Below, piece by piece: positions 6,226-12,843 of a DNA stretch of 13,981 nt. The stretch is from positions 1-13,981 of the forward strand of contig JACPVB010000083.1 of NCBI GenBank assembly GCA_016191985.1, given 5' to 3'. Origin of the DNA: Chloroflexota bacterium (GTDB lineage Bacteria; Chloroflexota; Anaerolineae; Anaerolineales; Villigracilaceae). Position 1 is the stretch's first letter. Each line of letters opens with the position of its first letter. The notes under the pieces are model-generated. The model ran no database searches. It saw only the letters and a list, made by a program, of their open reading frames with translations, and was not told the origin of the DNA. Made by a program: the position numbers and the translations under genes.

Positions 6226-7752
6226 TTAACTCTGCCTATTCTTCTTCATGCGCCCGGCAATAATGGAAGAATAGAAGATGAAAAACACAAGCCCAGCCAG
6301 CGCGACCCACCCCAACACGTCGCCGATGGAAGTGTAGGGTGTGGCACCAGAGCCCATCGGCAGATCCGCAACCATCACCAGCGGACTGCCTTGGTAGTCG
6401 GTATCCAGTGCGACTTGGCGGCCATTTTGGTCAACGATGACGGAGAAGTATGCCGCGCCCGTTGCGACGATGGCAGTGTGATTCTCGACCGCGCGGAAGG
6501 TCACGTTTTGCCATGCCTGCTCACCACCGCCGGCAAACTCCAGGAAGCCCGCACCGATCAACTGCGCGCCATTGGCCGCGAGTTGGCGATCCACATCGGT
6601 GTAGTTGTTATCATGGCAGATCGAAGATGCCATTTTTCCGAACGGCGTGTCATACACAGGATAAACGCCCGCGGTCGGTGAGAGCGGCTCGCCCGGCGTG
6701 TTATGGTTCTTGGCATAGACCGCCGAGAATTCACCGGAAGGCGAAAGCATGACGATCTCGTTGTGGAACGTCCCCGCTGCTTCATCAATTATTGCGTAGC
6801 CGAGGAAAATATAAGTGTTCGTCTCGCGCGCAATCGCCATGAACTCTTCCGTATATTTTTGTTGCGGATCGAAGTTGAACATGAGTTCCGACGTAAAGAG
6901 AACCTGCGCGCCCTGCGCCGCGGCCTCACGCGCCTGACTGGCAAACGTATCGAAGCGGACCTGGTCGTTGTTCACTTCATCCTGAAACGGGGGCAGTGGG
7001 AAACCAGACCGCAACGCCGCCACACGGACAATGGGCGCGCCCTTCGGAGTCTGGTTCAACATGACGAGGCTCAGTCCGATCCACGCGACAAGGACGACGC
7101 CCGCGCCAGCCAGCCAGCGATTCGACATGCGTCCATCCACGCGCACTTCTGTGGGTTGATATTTTTTGTCATACCAGGCCAGCAGTCCCTGCGCGAGCGC
7201 ATAGTTGACCAACACCATCACAAAGTCAAAGCCGTACACGCTGAAGATCGCAACGGGCTGGAACACCCACGCCTGCGTGGACTGGGTGTAGCCGATGAAG
7301 GCGCTTGTCGCGATCAGCGGAATGAACGTGGCGCGGATCATCTCGATGCCCACCCAGTTAAACGTTCCAAAGACCACGAACCAGCGGAAGTTCGTCGCTT
7401 CGATAAATTTCCGCTCGGTGGTCATAAAGAAACTGAGGATGGCGATCAACACGCCAAGGTAGGTGAAGAACGGGCCGAACTGGGTTCCGAAGTTTCTGGC
7501 AAGGTAGGGTCCCAGCCAGAACAAAATGTAGATCGCGCCAGCCAGTCTCGACCACTTGAGCGGAAAGAGACGATATTGGGCAAACAGCATGGGAATCAGC
7601 GCAACCCACGCCAGCGGCCATAGTCCATACGGTGGGAAGGACAGGAGCAACAACGCTCCACTCAACGCAGATAGGGCAATGCCCAAAGCAAATCGCAGGG
7701 CAACCCGTCCCGCGACCTTCGCCTGAGGCCGAACATGGAAAATTGCAGTCAT
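6226..7752 (-). CDS. lnt: Apolipoprotein N-acyltransferase-like membrane nitrilase
   Basis: Lnt moves an acyl chain from phospholipid to the N-terminal Cys of lipoproteins at the outer face of the plasma membrane. This 508-residue protein has the Lnt layout: about six N-terminal helices beginning with the signature FPPYGLWPLAWVALIPML (39-56), a nitrilase domain (about 240-465) and a C-terminal helix (about 480-500). Candidate triad: E289 (TSELMF), K348 (YAKNHNTPGE) and C379 (SSICHDNNY). It departs from classical Lnt: the KxHLVPFGE loop is one residue shorter, ICYE is ICHD, and PETA before the Glu is missing. It may therefore act on another acceptor or amide. The ATG at 7752 follows a strong AGGAG; an upstream ATG at 7794 is not used because it precedes this site and lies in the terminator tail. 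Confidence 0.82.
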   Translation of the reverse strand: MTAIFHVRPQAKVAGRVALRFALGIALSALSGALLLLSFPPYGLWPLAWVALIPMLFAQYRLFPLKWSRLAGAIYILFWLGPYLARNFGTQFGPFFTYLGVLIAILSFFMTTERKFIEATNFRWFVVFGTFNWVGIEMIRATFIPLIATSAFIGYTQSTQAWVFQPVAIFSVYGFDFVMVLVNYALAQGLLAWYDKKYQPTEVRVDGRMSNRWLAGAGVVLVAWIGLSLVMLNQTPKGAPIVRVAALRSGFPLPPFQDEVNNDQVRFDTFASQAREAAAQGAQVLFTSELMFNFDPQQKYTEEFMAIARETNTYIFLGYAIIDEAAGTFHNEIVMLSPSGEFSAVYAKNHNTPGEPLSPTAGVYPVYDTPFGKMASSICHDNNYTDVDRQLAANGAQLIGAGFLEFAGGGEQAWQNVTFRAVENHTAIVATGAAYFSVIVDQNGRQVALDTDYQGSPLVMVADLPMGSGATPYTSIGDVLGWVALAGLVFFIFYSSIIAGRMKKNRQS

Positions 7753-7790
7753 TTCTTTCTCCTTTCGAAAATCGTAAAAATGATGCCAAG

Positions 7791-7845
7791 TCAAAATCCC
7801 CCGGTCATCGGCAGCATTTCCTTTCCGCCGCCGATAACCGGGGAT
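7791..7845 (-). terminator. Intrinsic terminator after the 38-residue gene
   Basis: On the minus strand ATCCCCGGTTATCGGC (7845-7830) pairs with GCCGATGACCGGGGGAT (7812-7796) with one bulge and a G-T pair, then TTTTGACTT. It starts 14 bases after the small gene's stop and precedes the Lnt-like gene, so the small gene is probably a separate transcript, with some read-through possible. Confidence 0.82.
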
Positions 7846-7858
7846 GGAAGCGGGTTGC

Positions 7859-7975
7859 CTACTTTTTCTCAGTCTGGCGAACCTTGGCGATGCCCATGAA
7901 GAGCACGCCCAGGCCGATGAAGAACACGCCGAGGCCGATCGGGCTTCCCCAGTAGAGTGCGAGCCACATGTCCAT
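7859..7975 (-). CDS. 38-residue single-TM membrane protein
   Basis: A short gene with all expected signals: ATG at 7975, AAGGAG 8 bases upstream (7984-7989), stop TAG at 7859-7861, then a strong terminator. The product MDMWLALYWGSPIGLGVFFI continues with GLGVLFMGIAKVRQTEKK. It is one Gly-rich hydrophobic helix (about 4-30) followed by a basic tail, so the C-terminus is probably cytosolic. The helix resembles the Gly-spaced helices of the DUF5668-like protein downstream. Function unknown. Membrane peptides of this size next to sensor kinases often modulate the kinase or a membrane complex, but nothing in the sequence proves that here. A direct repeat pair lies in its upstream region. Confidence 0.85.
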   Translation of the reverse strand: MDMWLALYWGSPIGLGVFFIGLGVLFMGIAKVRQTEKK

Positions 7976-8056
7976 GATTTTTTCTCCTTTTGTGTGAAAA
8001 TTTGGTTTGGACTTACGTTCCTACTTTACTTCTTTCCCCGTTTCGGGTCATCTGCC

Positions 8057-8089
8057 AAACGGTAGAGGCGGGGGTTGAGAAACGGTAGA
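8057..8089 (-). promoter_or_regulatory. Direct repeat pair, candidate operator of the 38-residue gene
   Basis: On the minus strand TCTACCGTTT occurs twice (8089-8080 and 8066-8057), 23 bases apart, about two helical turns. It lies in the gap between the terminator of the kinase/regulator operon and the small gene. No good -35/-10 pair is visible; a weak TAAAGT (8028-8023) would put the repeats near -45 and -68. This fits a site for an activator such as the neighbouring response regulator, by inference only. Confidence 0.45.
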
Positions 8090-8095
8090 CTGGAA

Positions 8096-8130
8096 ATAAA
8101 CGAAAAGGCGACGATCTGTTGACCGTCGCC
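8096..8130 (-). terminator. Intrinsic terminator of the kinase/regulator operon
   Basis: On the minus strand GGCGACG (8130-8124) pairs with CGTCGCC (8113-8107) over a 10-base loop, then TTTTCGTTTATTT. It lies 19 bases after the response regulator stop. Confidence 0.85.
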
Positions 8131-8149
8131 TCTCGAAGCCGAACCTGTA

Positions 8150-8800
8150 TCACACTAACCCCAACTCCCGCGCCCGCATCGCCGCCTCGGTGCGGTTGTG
8201 GGCTCCCAACTTGCCGCACAAGTTATGGATGTGCGTTTTTGCTGTGCCCGGGCTGATGATTAATTCTGCGGCAATTTCACGATTCGAAAGTCCCGCCGTG
8301 ACCAGCCGCAGGACTTCGATCTCACGCTCCGAAAGCGGTTCAAGCAGGACCTCAGAACTGATCGCCACTATCGGAACGGATGCTCGGCTGAACTCGGCCA
8401 CCACCTTCGCCGCCACCGATGGATCAAGGATCGACTCGCCGCGCGCTGTCACACGAATCGACTCGGCCAGTTGCGCAGAGCCGACATCCTTGAGCAGGTA
8501 TCCCACCGCGCCTGCCCGCAACGCATCGAAGACGGTCTCTTTATCGTCGAAGGTCGTCAATGCGATCACACGACAATCGGGGAGGGATGCTTTCAAACGC
8601 CGCGTCGCGCCAACACCGTTCAGCACGGGCATCTGCATATCCATCAAAATAACATTCGGACGAAGCTTCAGCGCGAGGTCAATCGCTTCTTGTCCATTGG
8701 AGGCCTGTCCCACCACTTGAATATCCTTGTGGACAGACAAAAGGGTTTCCAAGCCCTCACTAAATAGGGTCTGATCATCCACGAGAAGAACATGAATCAT
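8150..8800 (-). CDS. NarL/FixJ-family response regulator
   Basis: DNA-binding partner of the histidine kinase encoded directly upstream. The 216-residue protein has a receiver domain (1-120) with acidic pair D8/D9, phospho-acceptor D54 (VILMDMQMP), T82 and K104 (GYLLKD), all the standard switch residues. A LuxR-type helix-turn-helix follows at about 154-216: LSEREIEVLRLVTAGLSNRE, then TAKTHIHNLCGKL. The ATG at 8800 is chosen over one at 8875 because AAGGAGG is 7 bases upstream and the receiver fold begins at once (MIHVLLVDDQ). The start overlaps the kinase stop by 4 bases (ATGA), so the two are translationally coupled. Target genes are unknown; the nearby small-protein gene is a candidate. 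Confidence 0.96.
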   Translation of the reverse strand: MIHVLLVDDQTLFSEGLETLLSVHKDIQVVGQASNGQEAIDLALKLRPNVILMDMQMPVLNGVGATRRLKASLPDCRVIALTTFDDKETVFDALRAGAVGYLLKDVGSAQLAESIRVTARGESILDPSVAAKVVAEFSRASVPIVAISSEVLLEPLSEREIEVLRLVTAGLSNREIAAELIISPGTAKTHIHNLCGKLGAHNRTEAAMRARELGLV

Positions 8801-10008
8801 GATCTCTCCTCCTTTGGCACGGGCAGGATAACTTGGAGACAAAACCCATGTCCAACTTGGGTCTCGATTTTGCACTCGCCACCCAGCAAATGGACGCGTT
8901 CGCGGATTCCTATCAGGCCAAATCCACTACTTGTGTCCACCGCACCAGCCCCATCGTCTCGGACAGAGAGGCGGATTTTGTCAGGTTGGGAAAAATCCAA
9001 TTCAACTTGCACGTGAGATGCGTTGGCATGCTTGCGGACGTTGGTCAATCCCTCCTGCGCAGCGCGATAGAGGGCGAGCGCGGACTTGGATTCGACGAGA
9101 CGCGAATCGCCGATGAGATGAAATTCGGTTGTGATTCCCGTCGCGTGCGATTCGTCCACGAGTTCTGCGATGGCTTCTTCGAGCGGACGATTCTCCACAG
9201 GCGAGACACGCAATGCCGAGACAGATTCGCGAACGCTGGTCAAACCTTTTTTCGCAAGCTCCTGAGCTTTGGTCAATGCAACCAGCGCGCGGGCAGGATC
9301 GGAATCGAGGATGAGGCGGGCGGCTTCGAGTTGGACGTTGACGATGGTGAGGTAATGACCGAGGTTGTCGTGAATTTCGCGGGCAAGGCGGTTACGTTCC
9401 TGCGTTGCTGCGAGTTCCTCAGCTTGTGAAGCATATTCCGCCAGTTGATGATTGGCCGCTTCCAGTTGACGAGCAAGTTCTTCGGCTTTCTCGCGCGCCC
9501 GCTGTTCATTCAAACGGAATTGCGAAAAGGCCGCCACAAAGAAAATCGCCGTGGAAATGATAAAGCCATTCGTGAGCGCGACCTCCCAAGTGGAGTAGCG
9601 CAGGCCGATGGGTAAAATCACGGTTGCGATGAGAGTGATGTAAACCAGCCAGCGCCAGCGCGGTTGCAACCTGTCCACTGCGATGCCGACCAGCGGCAGG
9701 CCGATCAACCAGTGACCACCGGGGCCGAGTGTCCAGCCGATGCCAAAGACCAATGCGATTTGGATCGAGAAAAATAAAGCGTTCCTCGTATTGATCGAGA
9801 AACGCCATAAAATCTCCGTATCGAAAACACCCAGGATCAGGTAAATTACCCCGAAGGCGATCCCCGCAAACAACCTCGACGAGGAAAACTGTACGTCATC
9901 CCGTGAAGCCGTCAGAAAGGTGACAAGATACCCGATGACCACCATGAACAGGAGAAGCGCCTTCCCCTGTTGTTCCTGTATTGTGGAAAAAGTTGAGCGG
10001 TTTTCCAT
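8797..10008 (-). CDS. NarL-type sensor histidine kinase (HisKA_3), membrane-bound
   Basis: Membrane sensor kinase of the NarX/DesK/LiaS class. Residues 16-162 form about six hydrophobic helices with short loops and no large extracytoplasmic domain, so the signal is probably sensed in or at the membrane. A coiled coil at about 165-205 (Glu/Ala/Gln-rich) leads into HisKA_3, with phospho-acceptor H213 in RLAREIHDNLGHYL. The HATPase domain has N323 (AAQEGLTNVRKHANA), DDGAG (351-355) and GFGLIGIRERV (362-372). The 403-residue length is normal. It is the first gene of a two-gene operon with the overlapping regulator, with an extended -10 promoter upstream and a terminator after the regulator. The start at 10008 has only a weak GGAT Shine-Dalgarno sequence. 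Confidence 0.94.
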   Translation of the reverse strand: MENRSTFSTIQEQQGKALLLFMVVIGYLVTFLTASRDDVQFSSSRLFAGIAFGVIYLILGVFDTEILWRFSINTRNALFFSIQIALVFGIGWTLGPGGHWLIGLPLVGIAVDRLQPRWRWLVYITLIATVILPIGLRYSTWEVALTNGFIISTAIFFVAAFSQFRLNEQRAREKAEELARQLEAANHQLAEYASQAEELAATQERNRLAREIHDNLGHYLTIVNVQLEAARLILDSDPARALVALTKAQELAKKGLTSVRESVSALRVSPVENRPLEEAIAELVDESHATGITTEFHLIGDSRLVESKSALALYRAAQEGLTNVRKHANASHVQVELDFSQPDKIRLSVRDDGAGAVDTSSGFGLIGIRERVHLLGGECKIETQVGHGFCLQVILPVPKEERS

Positions 10009-10040
10009 GTCAATATCCGGATGAGAATGATCGTTAAATC

Positions 10041-10049
10041 ATTGTAGCA
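10041..10049 (-). promoter_or_regulatory. Extended -10 promoter of the kinase/regulator operon
   Basis: TGCTACAAT on the minus strand is a TGn-extended -10 with 5 of 6 consensus bases. It would start transcription about 26 bases before the kinase ATG. No convincing -35 is seen, which is acceptable for an extended -10. Confidence 0.5.
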
Positions 10050-10058
10050 CTTTCCGAT

Positions 10059-10096
10059 AATGAAAGACCCTAAAGGTTTTGGAAACCTTTAGGGTC
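10059..10096 (-). terminator. Intrinsic terminator after tRNA-Ser
   Basis: Perfect 14-base arms GACCCTAAAGGTTT (10066-10079) and AAACCTTTAGGGTC (10083-10096) around a 3-base loop, followed on the minus strand by TTTCATT. It lies 5 bases after the tRNA and ahead of the kinase promoter, insulating the two. Confidence 0.85.
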
Positions 10097-10101
10097 GTCA
10101 G

Positions 10102-10188
10102 CGGGGAGGGAGGGATTCGAACCCTCGGTAGACCGGAGCCTACAACAGTTTTCGAGACTGTCCCATTCAACCACTCTGGCACCTCCCC
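10102..10188 (-). tRNA. tRNA-Ser (anticodon CGA)
   Basis: Class II tRNA of 87 bases reading codon UCG. The acceptor stem GGGGAGG pairs with CCTCCCC, with discriminator G. The anticodon stem ACAGT/ACTGT holds the loop CTCGAAA, with anticodon CGA. A long variable arm (GTAG...CTAC) identifies a serine-type tRNA. The T arm is GAGGG-TTCGAAT-CCCTC. CCA is not encoded; CTGA follows. Confidence 0.95.
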
Positions 10189-10207
10189 AAATTTTGAAGC
10201 GGGCGAA

Positions 10208-10213
10208 ATTATA
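10208..10213 (-). promoter_or_regulatory. -10 box of the tRNA-Ser promoter
   Basis: A perfect TATAAT on the minus strand ends 19 bases before the mature tRNA 5' end, within an AT-rich stretch. No clear -35 hexamer is visible at 16-18 bases. Confidence 0.55.
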
Positions 10214-10281
10214 ACCGAAAAAATTATCATTCGCGCTGAGCGGAGTGAGCCGACAAGCAAACGTAGAAGTGTGGGCGCTTT

Positions 10282-11679
10282 TTAGTTTATATCCACGCTC
10301 TCGTGCAGATCAGGATAATGTATCTGATCCATTTTTTGTTCCTGTAACATCATTTTCAAAGTCATGGCTTGTTTTTCTTCGCCATGCACCAAATAGATTT
10401 GTTTGACAGTTTCTTTTACACCGATCGCATATTTGACCAGTAAATCCTGCCCGGCATGTCCGGAGAGACCGCCGATGGTGGCAACGTCGCATTTTCGTTT
10501 AAAGAATTCACCAAAGATGCGCACCTGCGACTCGCGGTCAGCCAGCCTGCGTCCCAGCGTATCGGGCGCCTGCCAGGAGACAATGCAAATCGTGTTCTTT
10601 GGATCGCCTATATTATTGCGGATATGATGCACGATCCGGCCTGTTTCCGCCATACCTGAAGCAGCGATGATAACCATCGGTTCCTTACGATCATTCAAGG
10701 CCTTGGATTCATCCACAGACCGGACATAGGTCAACATCTTGAAATCAAGCGCCGGATGACTCGCCTTCAATACAAACTGGCGTGTTTCTTCATCAAAGCA
10801 TTCCAGATGATCCCTGAATATTTGTGTCGCATTCACCGCCAGCGGACTATCCACATAAACCGGGATGGGCGGCACATCGCCATTATGCATCATCTGGTTC
10901 AAGTCATAGACGAGTTCCTGAGTGCGCCCCACCGCAAAGGCGGGTACGATCAACTTACCGCCGCGTTCCACGGTCCGCTTGACCACAGCGCGAAATTCAG
11001 TAAAAGCCAATTCAGGGTTGCTATGTGACTTATCCCCATACGTACTTTCCATAATCATGTAATCTGCTGCGCTGGGTAAAACCGGGTCGCGCAACAAAGG
11101 CAGGTTATATCTACCAATATCACCTGAAAACCACAAGCGGATTTTCTTTCCCTTCTCTTCGATCTCCAGCGAAATTCCCGCCGAGCCAATGATGTGTCCC
11201 GCATCGTAAAAACGCGCGACCACACCGGGGATCGGTTCAAATGCCTCTTCGTAATCCATACCCGCGAACATACTGGCAACATTCTCAGCATCTTCTTTTG
11301 TGTATAACGGCTCAATCGGCGGCTCATGGCGTTGTGCGCGCTTCTTATTGACGAACTTCGCGTCCGCTTCCTGGATATGACCCGAGTCGGCAATCATCAA
11401 ACTCGCCAGGTCCGCAGTGGCATGGGTGGCAAAAATATTCCCCTCATAACCCTGCTTCACAAGGTTGGGTAAATTACCGGAATGATCGATGTGAGCATGT
11501 GAAAGGATGACCGCATCCACATCGCGAGGGCTATAGTGAAAATTCAAATTGCGGGCATAGGTATCCGCGCGACGGCCCTGATACAACCCACAATCCAGCA
11601 GCAGCTTTGAGCCGTTCACCTCGATCAAATGCTGGCTGCCCGTCACCGTATGCGCCGCGCCATGAAAATTAATTCGCAT
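10282..11679 (-). CDS. Beta-CASP metallo-beta-lactamase RNase
   Basis: Probable zinc-dependent ribonuclease related to TTHA0252 and eukaryotic CPSF73, which cleave RNA endo- and/or exonucleolytically. The metallo-beta-lactamase part has SHAHIDHSG (H61, H63, D65, H66), H162 (DAGHIIGSA) and D187 (FSGDIGR). The beta-CASP insertion begins at ESTYGD (211-216) with PAFAVGRTQELVY (246-258), and the late His motifs are LSGHAGQ (H408) and VHGEE (H432). The 465-residue length is standard for the group, and no KH domain is appended as in archaeal aCPSF. The ATG lies inside the 3' end of the RNase D gene (11-base overlap) and is preceded by GGGAG, so the two are translationally coupled. This suggests joint work in RNA turnover or 3'-end processing. 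Confidence 0.94.
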   Translation of the reverse strand: MRINFHGAAHTVTGSQHLIEVNGSKLLLDCGLYQGRRADTYARNLNFHYSPRDVDAVILSHAHIDHSGNLPNLVKQGYEGNIFATHATADLASLMIADSGHIQEADAKFVNKKRAQRHEPPIEPLYTKEDAENVASMFAGMDYEEAFEPIPGVVARFYDAGHIIGSAGISLEIEEKGKKIRLWFSGDIGRYNLPLLRDPVLPSAADYMIMESTYGDKSHSNPELAFTEFRAVVKRTVERGGKLIVPAFAVGRTQELVYDLNQMMHNGDVPPIPVYVDSPLAVNATQIFRDHLECFDEETRQFVLKASHPALDFKMLTYVRSVDESKALNDRKEPMVIIAASGMAETGRIVHHIRNNIGDPKNTICIVSWQAPDTLGRRLADRESQVRIFGEFFKRKCDVATIGGLSGHAGQDLLVKYAIGVKETVKQIYLVHGEEKQAMTLKMMLQEQKMDQIHYPDLHESVDIN

Positions 11680-12805
11680 GTTTCACTCCCAGAGTCTTTA
11701 ATATCTGTTCGCCAAATCGTTCCACGCGCGAAGGGGTATCCTTCATCAAGTACCTTAACTCCGCCAAAGACTTCGGTGGAGTTTCAGACAACACCCCCAA
11801 ATACGGCTTGGGCAAAATCACATCAGACTCGACCCTCATCTCCAGCCCGACCTTTTTCCTCCAGGCTTTTAATTTTTCAAGGCGACGAAGAACCGCATCA
11901 TCCTTACGTTCGGCCTGCCTCCGTTCAACAAGCGGGGACTCCAGCCCATGCCTGATCGCCCCTAAAACCTGGTCGCCCCAAAGCTTGATCTGTTTCTCAC
12001 TCAAACCAGCCGCGGAAAGGTCCACCTTTTTTTCAGGCGGATTCTTTGCCAGCATCACAAAGACATCATCCATCACCACCTTGTACGGCGGACGGTTCAG
12101 CTTCTCGGCTTCCTTATCACGCCATTTGCACAGTTGAGAGATCACTGTCAACTCACGCAGCGATAAATCCTTGCGCCCAGAGAAGCGTTCCCATGAAGCG
12201 CCATTGCTTTTTTGCTTTTGCTCATCCAGGGAACATGCGCGGGCAAAATCCTCCACGGCAAACTCCAGCCTTTCCTTTTCGCGCAATTCCTGTTCCAGTA
12301 CATCTCGCAAGTCAAAGAGATAATGCGTATCAAACCGTGCGTAGTAGATCTGTTCCTGCGTCAACGGGCGCGCCGCCCAATTTGCCTTTTGATGGCGCTT
12401 ATCCATTTTTACGCCAAACTTATCGCCAAGCAGTCGGTCGAGTCCCACAGCGGGGTAGCCCAGAATCCGTGCGGCCTGCATCGTATCGAAAAGATTTACA
12501 AAGGAAAATCCAAAATCGCGCCGCAAACAAATCAAATCATATTCGGCGGCGTGAAAAATTTTTTCTATTTTGGGGTTTGCAAAGAGCGGGGAAAGCAAAC
12601 TCAAATCCTTCAAGGCCAGCGGATCCACCAAATAATCAGCCTTGGGGGATGAAAACTGAAGTAAACAAACCTGTTCACGGAATGCGTGCAGGCTGTTGGA
12701 TTCAGTATCCACTGCCACACGGGTCTGTGCGGCAAGGTCTTCTGTCATTTTTTTTAAAGATTGGATTGTATTCACCCAAATGGGCGGAAGGAGGATTTCA
12801 GACAT
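11669..12805 (-). CDS. rnd: Ribonuclease D
   Basis: 3'-to-5' exoribonuclease that trims tRNA and other stable RNA ends. The DEDDy catalytic set is complete: D33 and E35 (VAVDTESNSLH), D90 (FHAAEYDLICL), then Y155 and D159 (YYARFDTHYLFDL). A first HRDC-like helical domain spans about 205-290 (LRELTVISQLCKWRDKEA...) and a second, weaker one about 295-375, as in E. coli RNase D (375 residues). The 378 residues match. No Shine-Dalgarno sequence precedes the ATG at 12805; instead a perfect TATAAT lies 8 bases upstream, so translation probably starts on a leaderless mRNA. It is the first gene of an operon with the beta-CASP RNase, whose start overlaps its end by 11 bases. Confidence 0.95.
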   Translation of the reverse strand: MSEILLPPIWVNTIQSLKKMTEDLAAQTRVAVDTESNSLHAFREQVCLLQFSSPKADYLVDPLALKDLSLLSPLFANPKIEKIFHAAEYDLICLRRDFGFSFVNLFDTMQAARILGYPAVGLDRLLGDKFGVKMDKRHQKANWAARPLTQEQIYYARFDTHYLFDLRDVLEQELREKERLEFAVEDFARACSLDEQKQKSNGASWERFSGRKDLSLRELTVISQLCKWRDKEAEKLNRPPYKVVMDDVFVMLAKNPPEKKVDLSAAGLSEKQIKLWGDQVLGAIRHGLESPLVERRQAERKDDAVLRRLEKLKAWRKKVGLEMRVESDVILPKPYLGVLSETPPKSLAELRYLMKDTPSRVERFGEQILKTLGVKHAN

Positions 12806-12813
12806 ATTGGCTG

Positions 12814-12819
12814 ATTATA
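12814..12819 (-). promoter_or_regulatory. -10 box giving a leaderless rnd transcript
   Basis: Perfect TATAAT on the minus strand, 8 bases before the rnd ATG. With the usual 6-7 base distance to the start point, the transcript would begin at or within two bases of the ATG. The -35 match is poor (GTTTCA at 17 bases). Confidence 0.55.
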
Positions 12820-12843
12820 AACCCGATAAAGTGGAATGAAACT

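Noticed and set aside
6703..7623. Plus-strand frame of 306 residues opposite the Lnt-like gene
   Set aside because: It is very rich in Arg, His and Asp, with no recognisable domain; it mirrors a GC-rich membrane protein gene.
7753..7795. Promoter of the Lnt-like gene using TTGACT as -35
   Set aside because: No acceptable -10 lies at 16-18 bases; the nearest candidate, TACGAT, is only 12 bases away.
7844..8065. Plus-strand frame of 73 residues over the 38-residue gene
   Set aside because: No Shine-Dalgarno sequence; it starts inside a minus-strand terminator. The minus strand has the complete set of gene signals.
10079..10285. Plus-strand frame of 68 residues (METFRVVSGEGGIRTLGRPE...)
   Set aside because: It is antisense to the tRNA-Ser gene; the GGIRTLGRPEP-type peptide is a well-known false annotation over tRNA-Ser. 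The minus-strand frame at 10039-10260 is rejected for the same reason.
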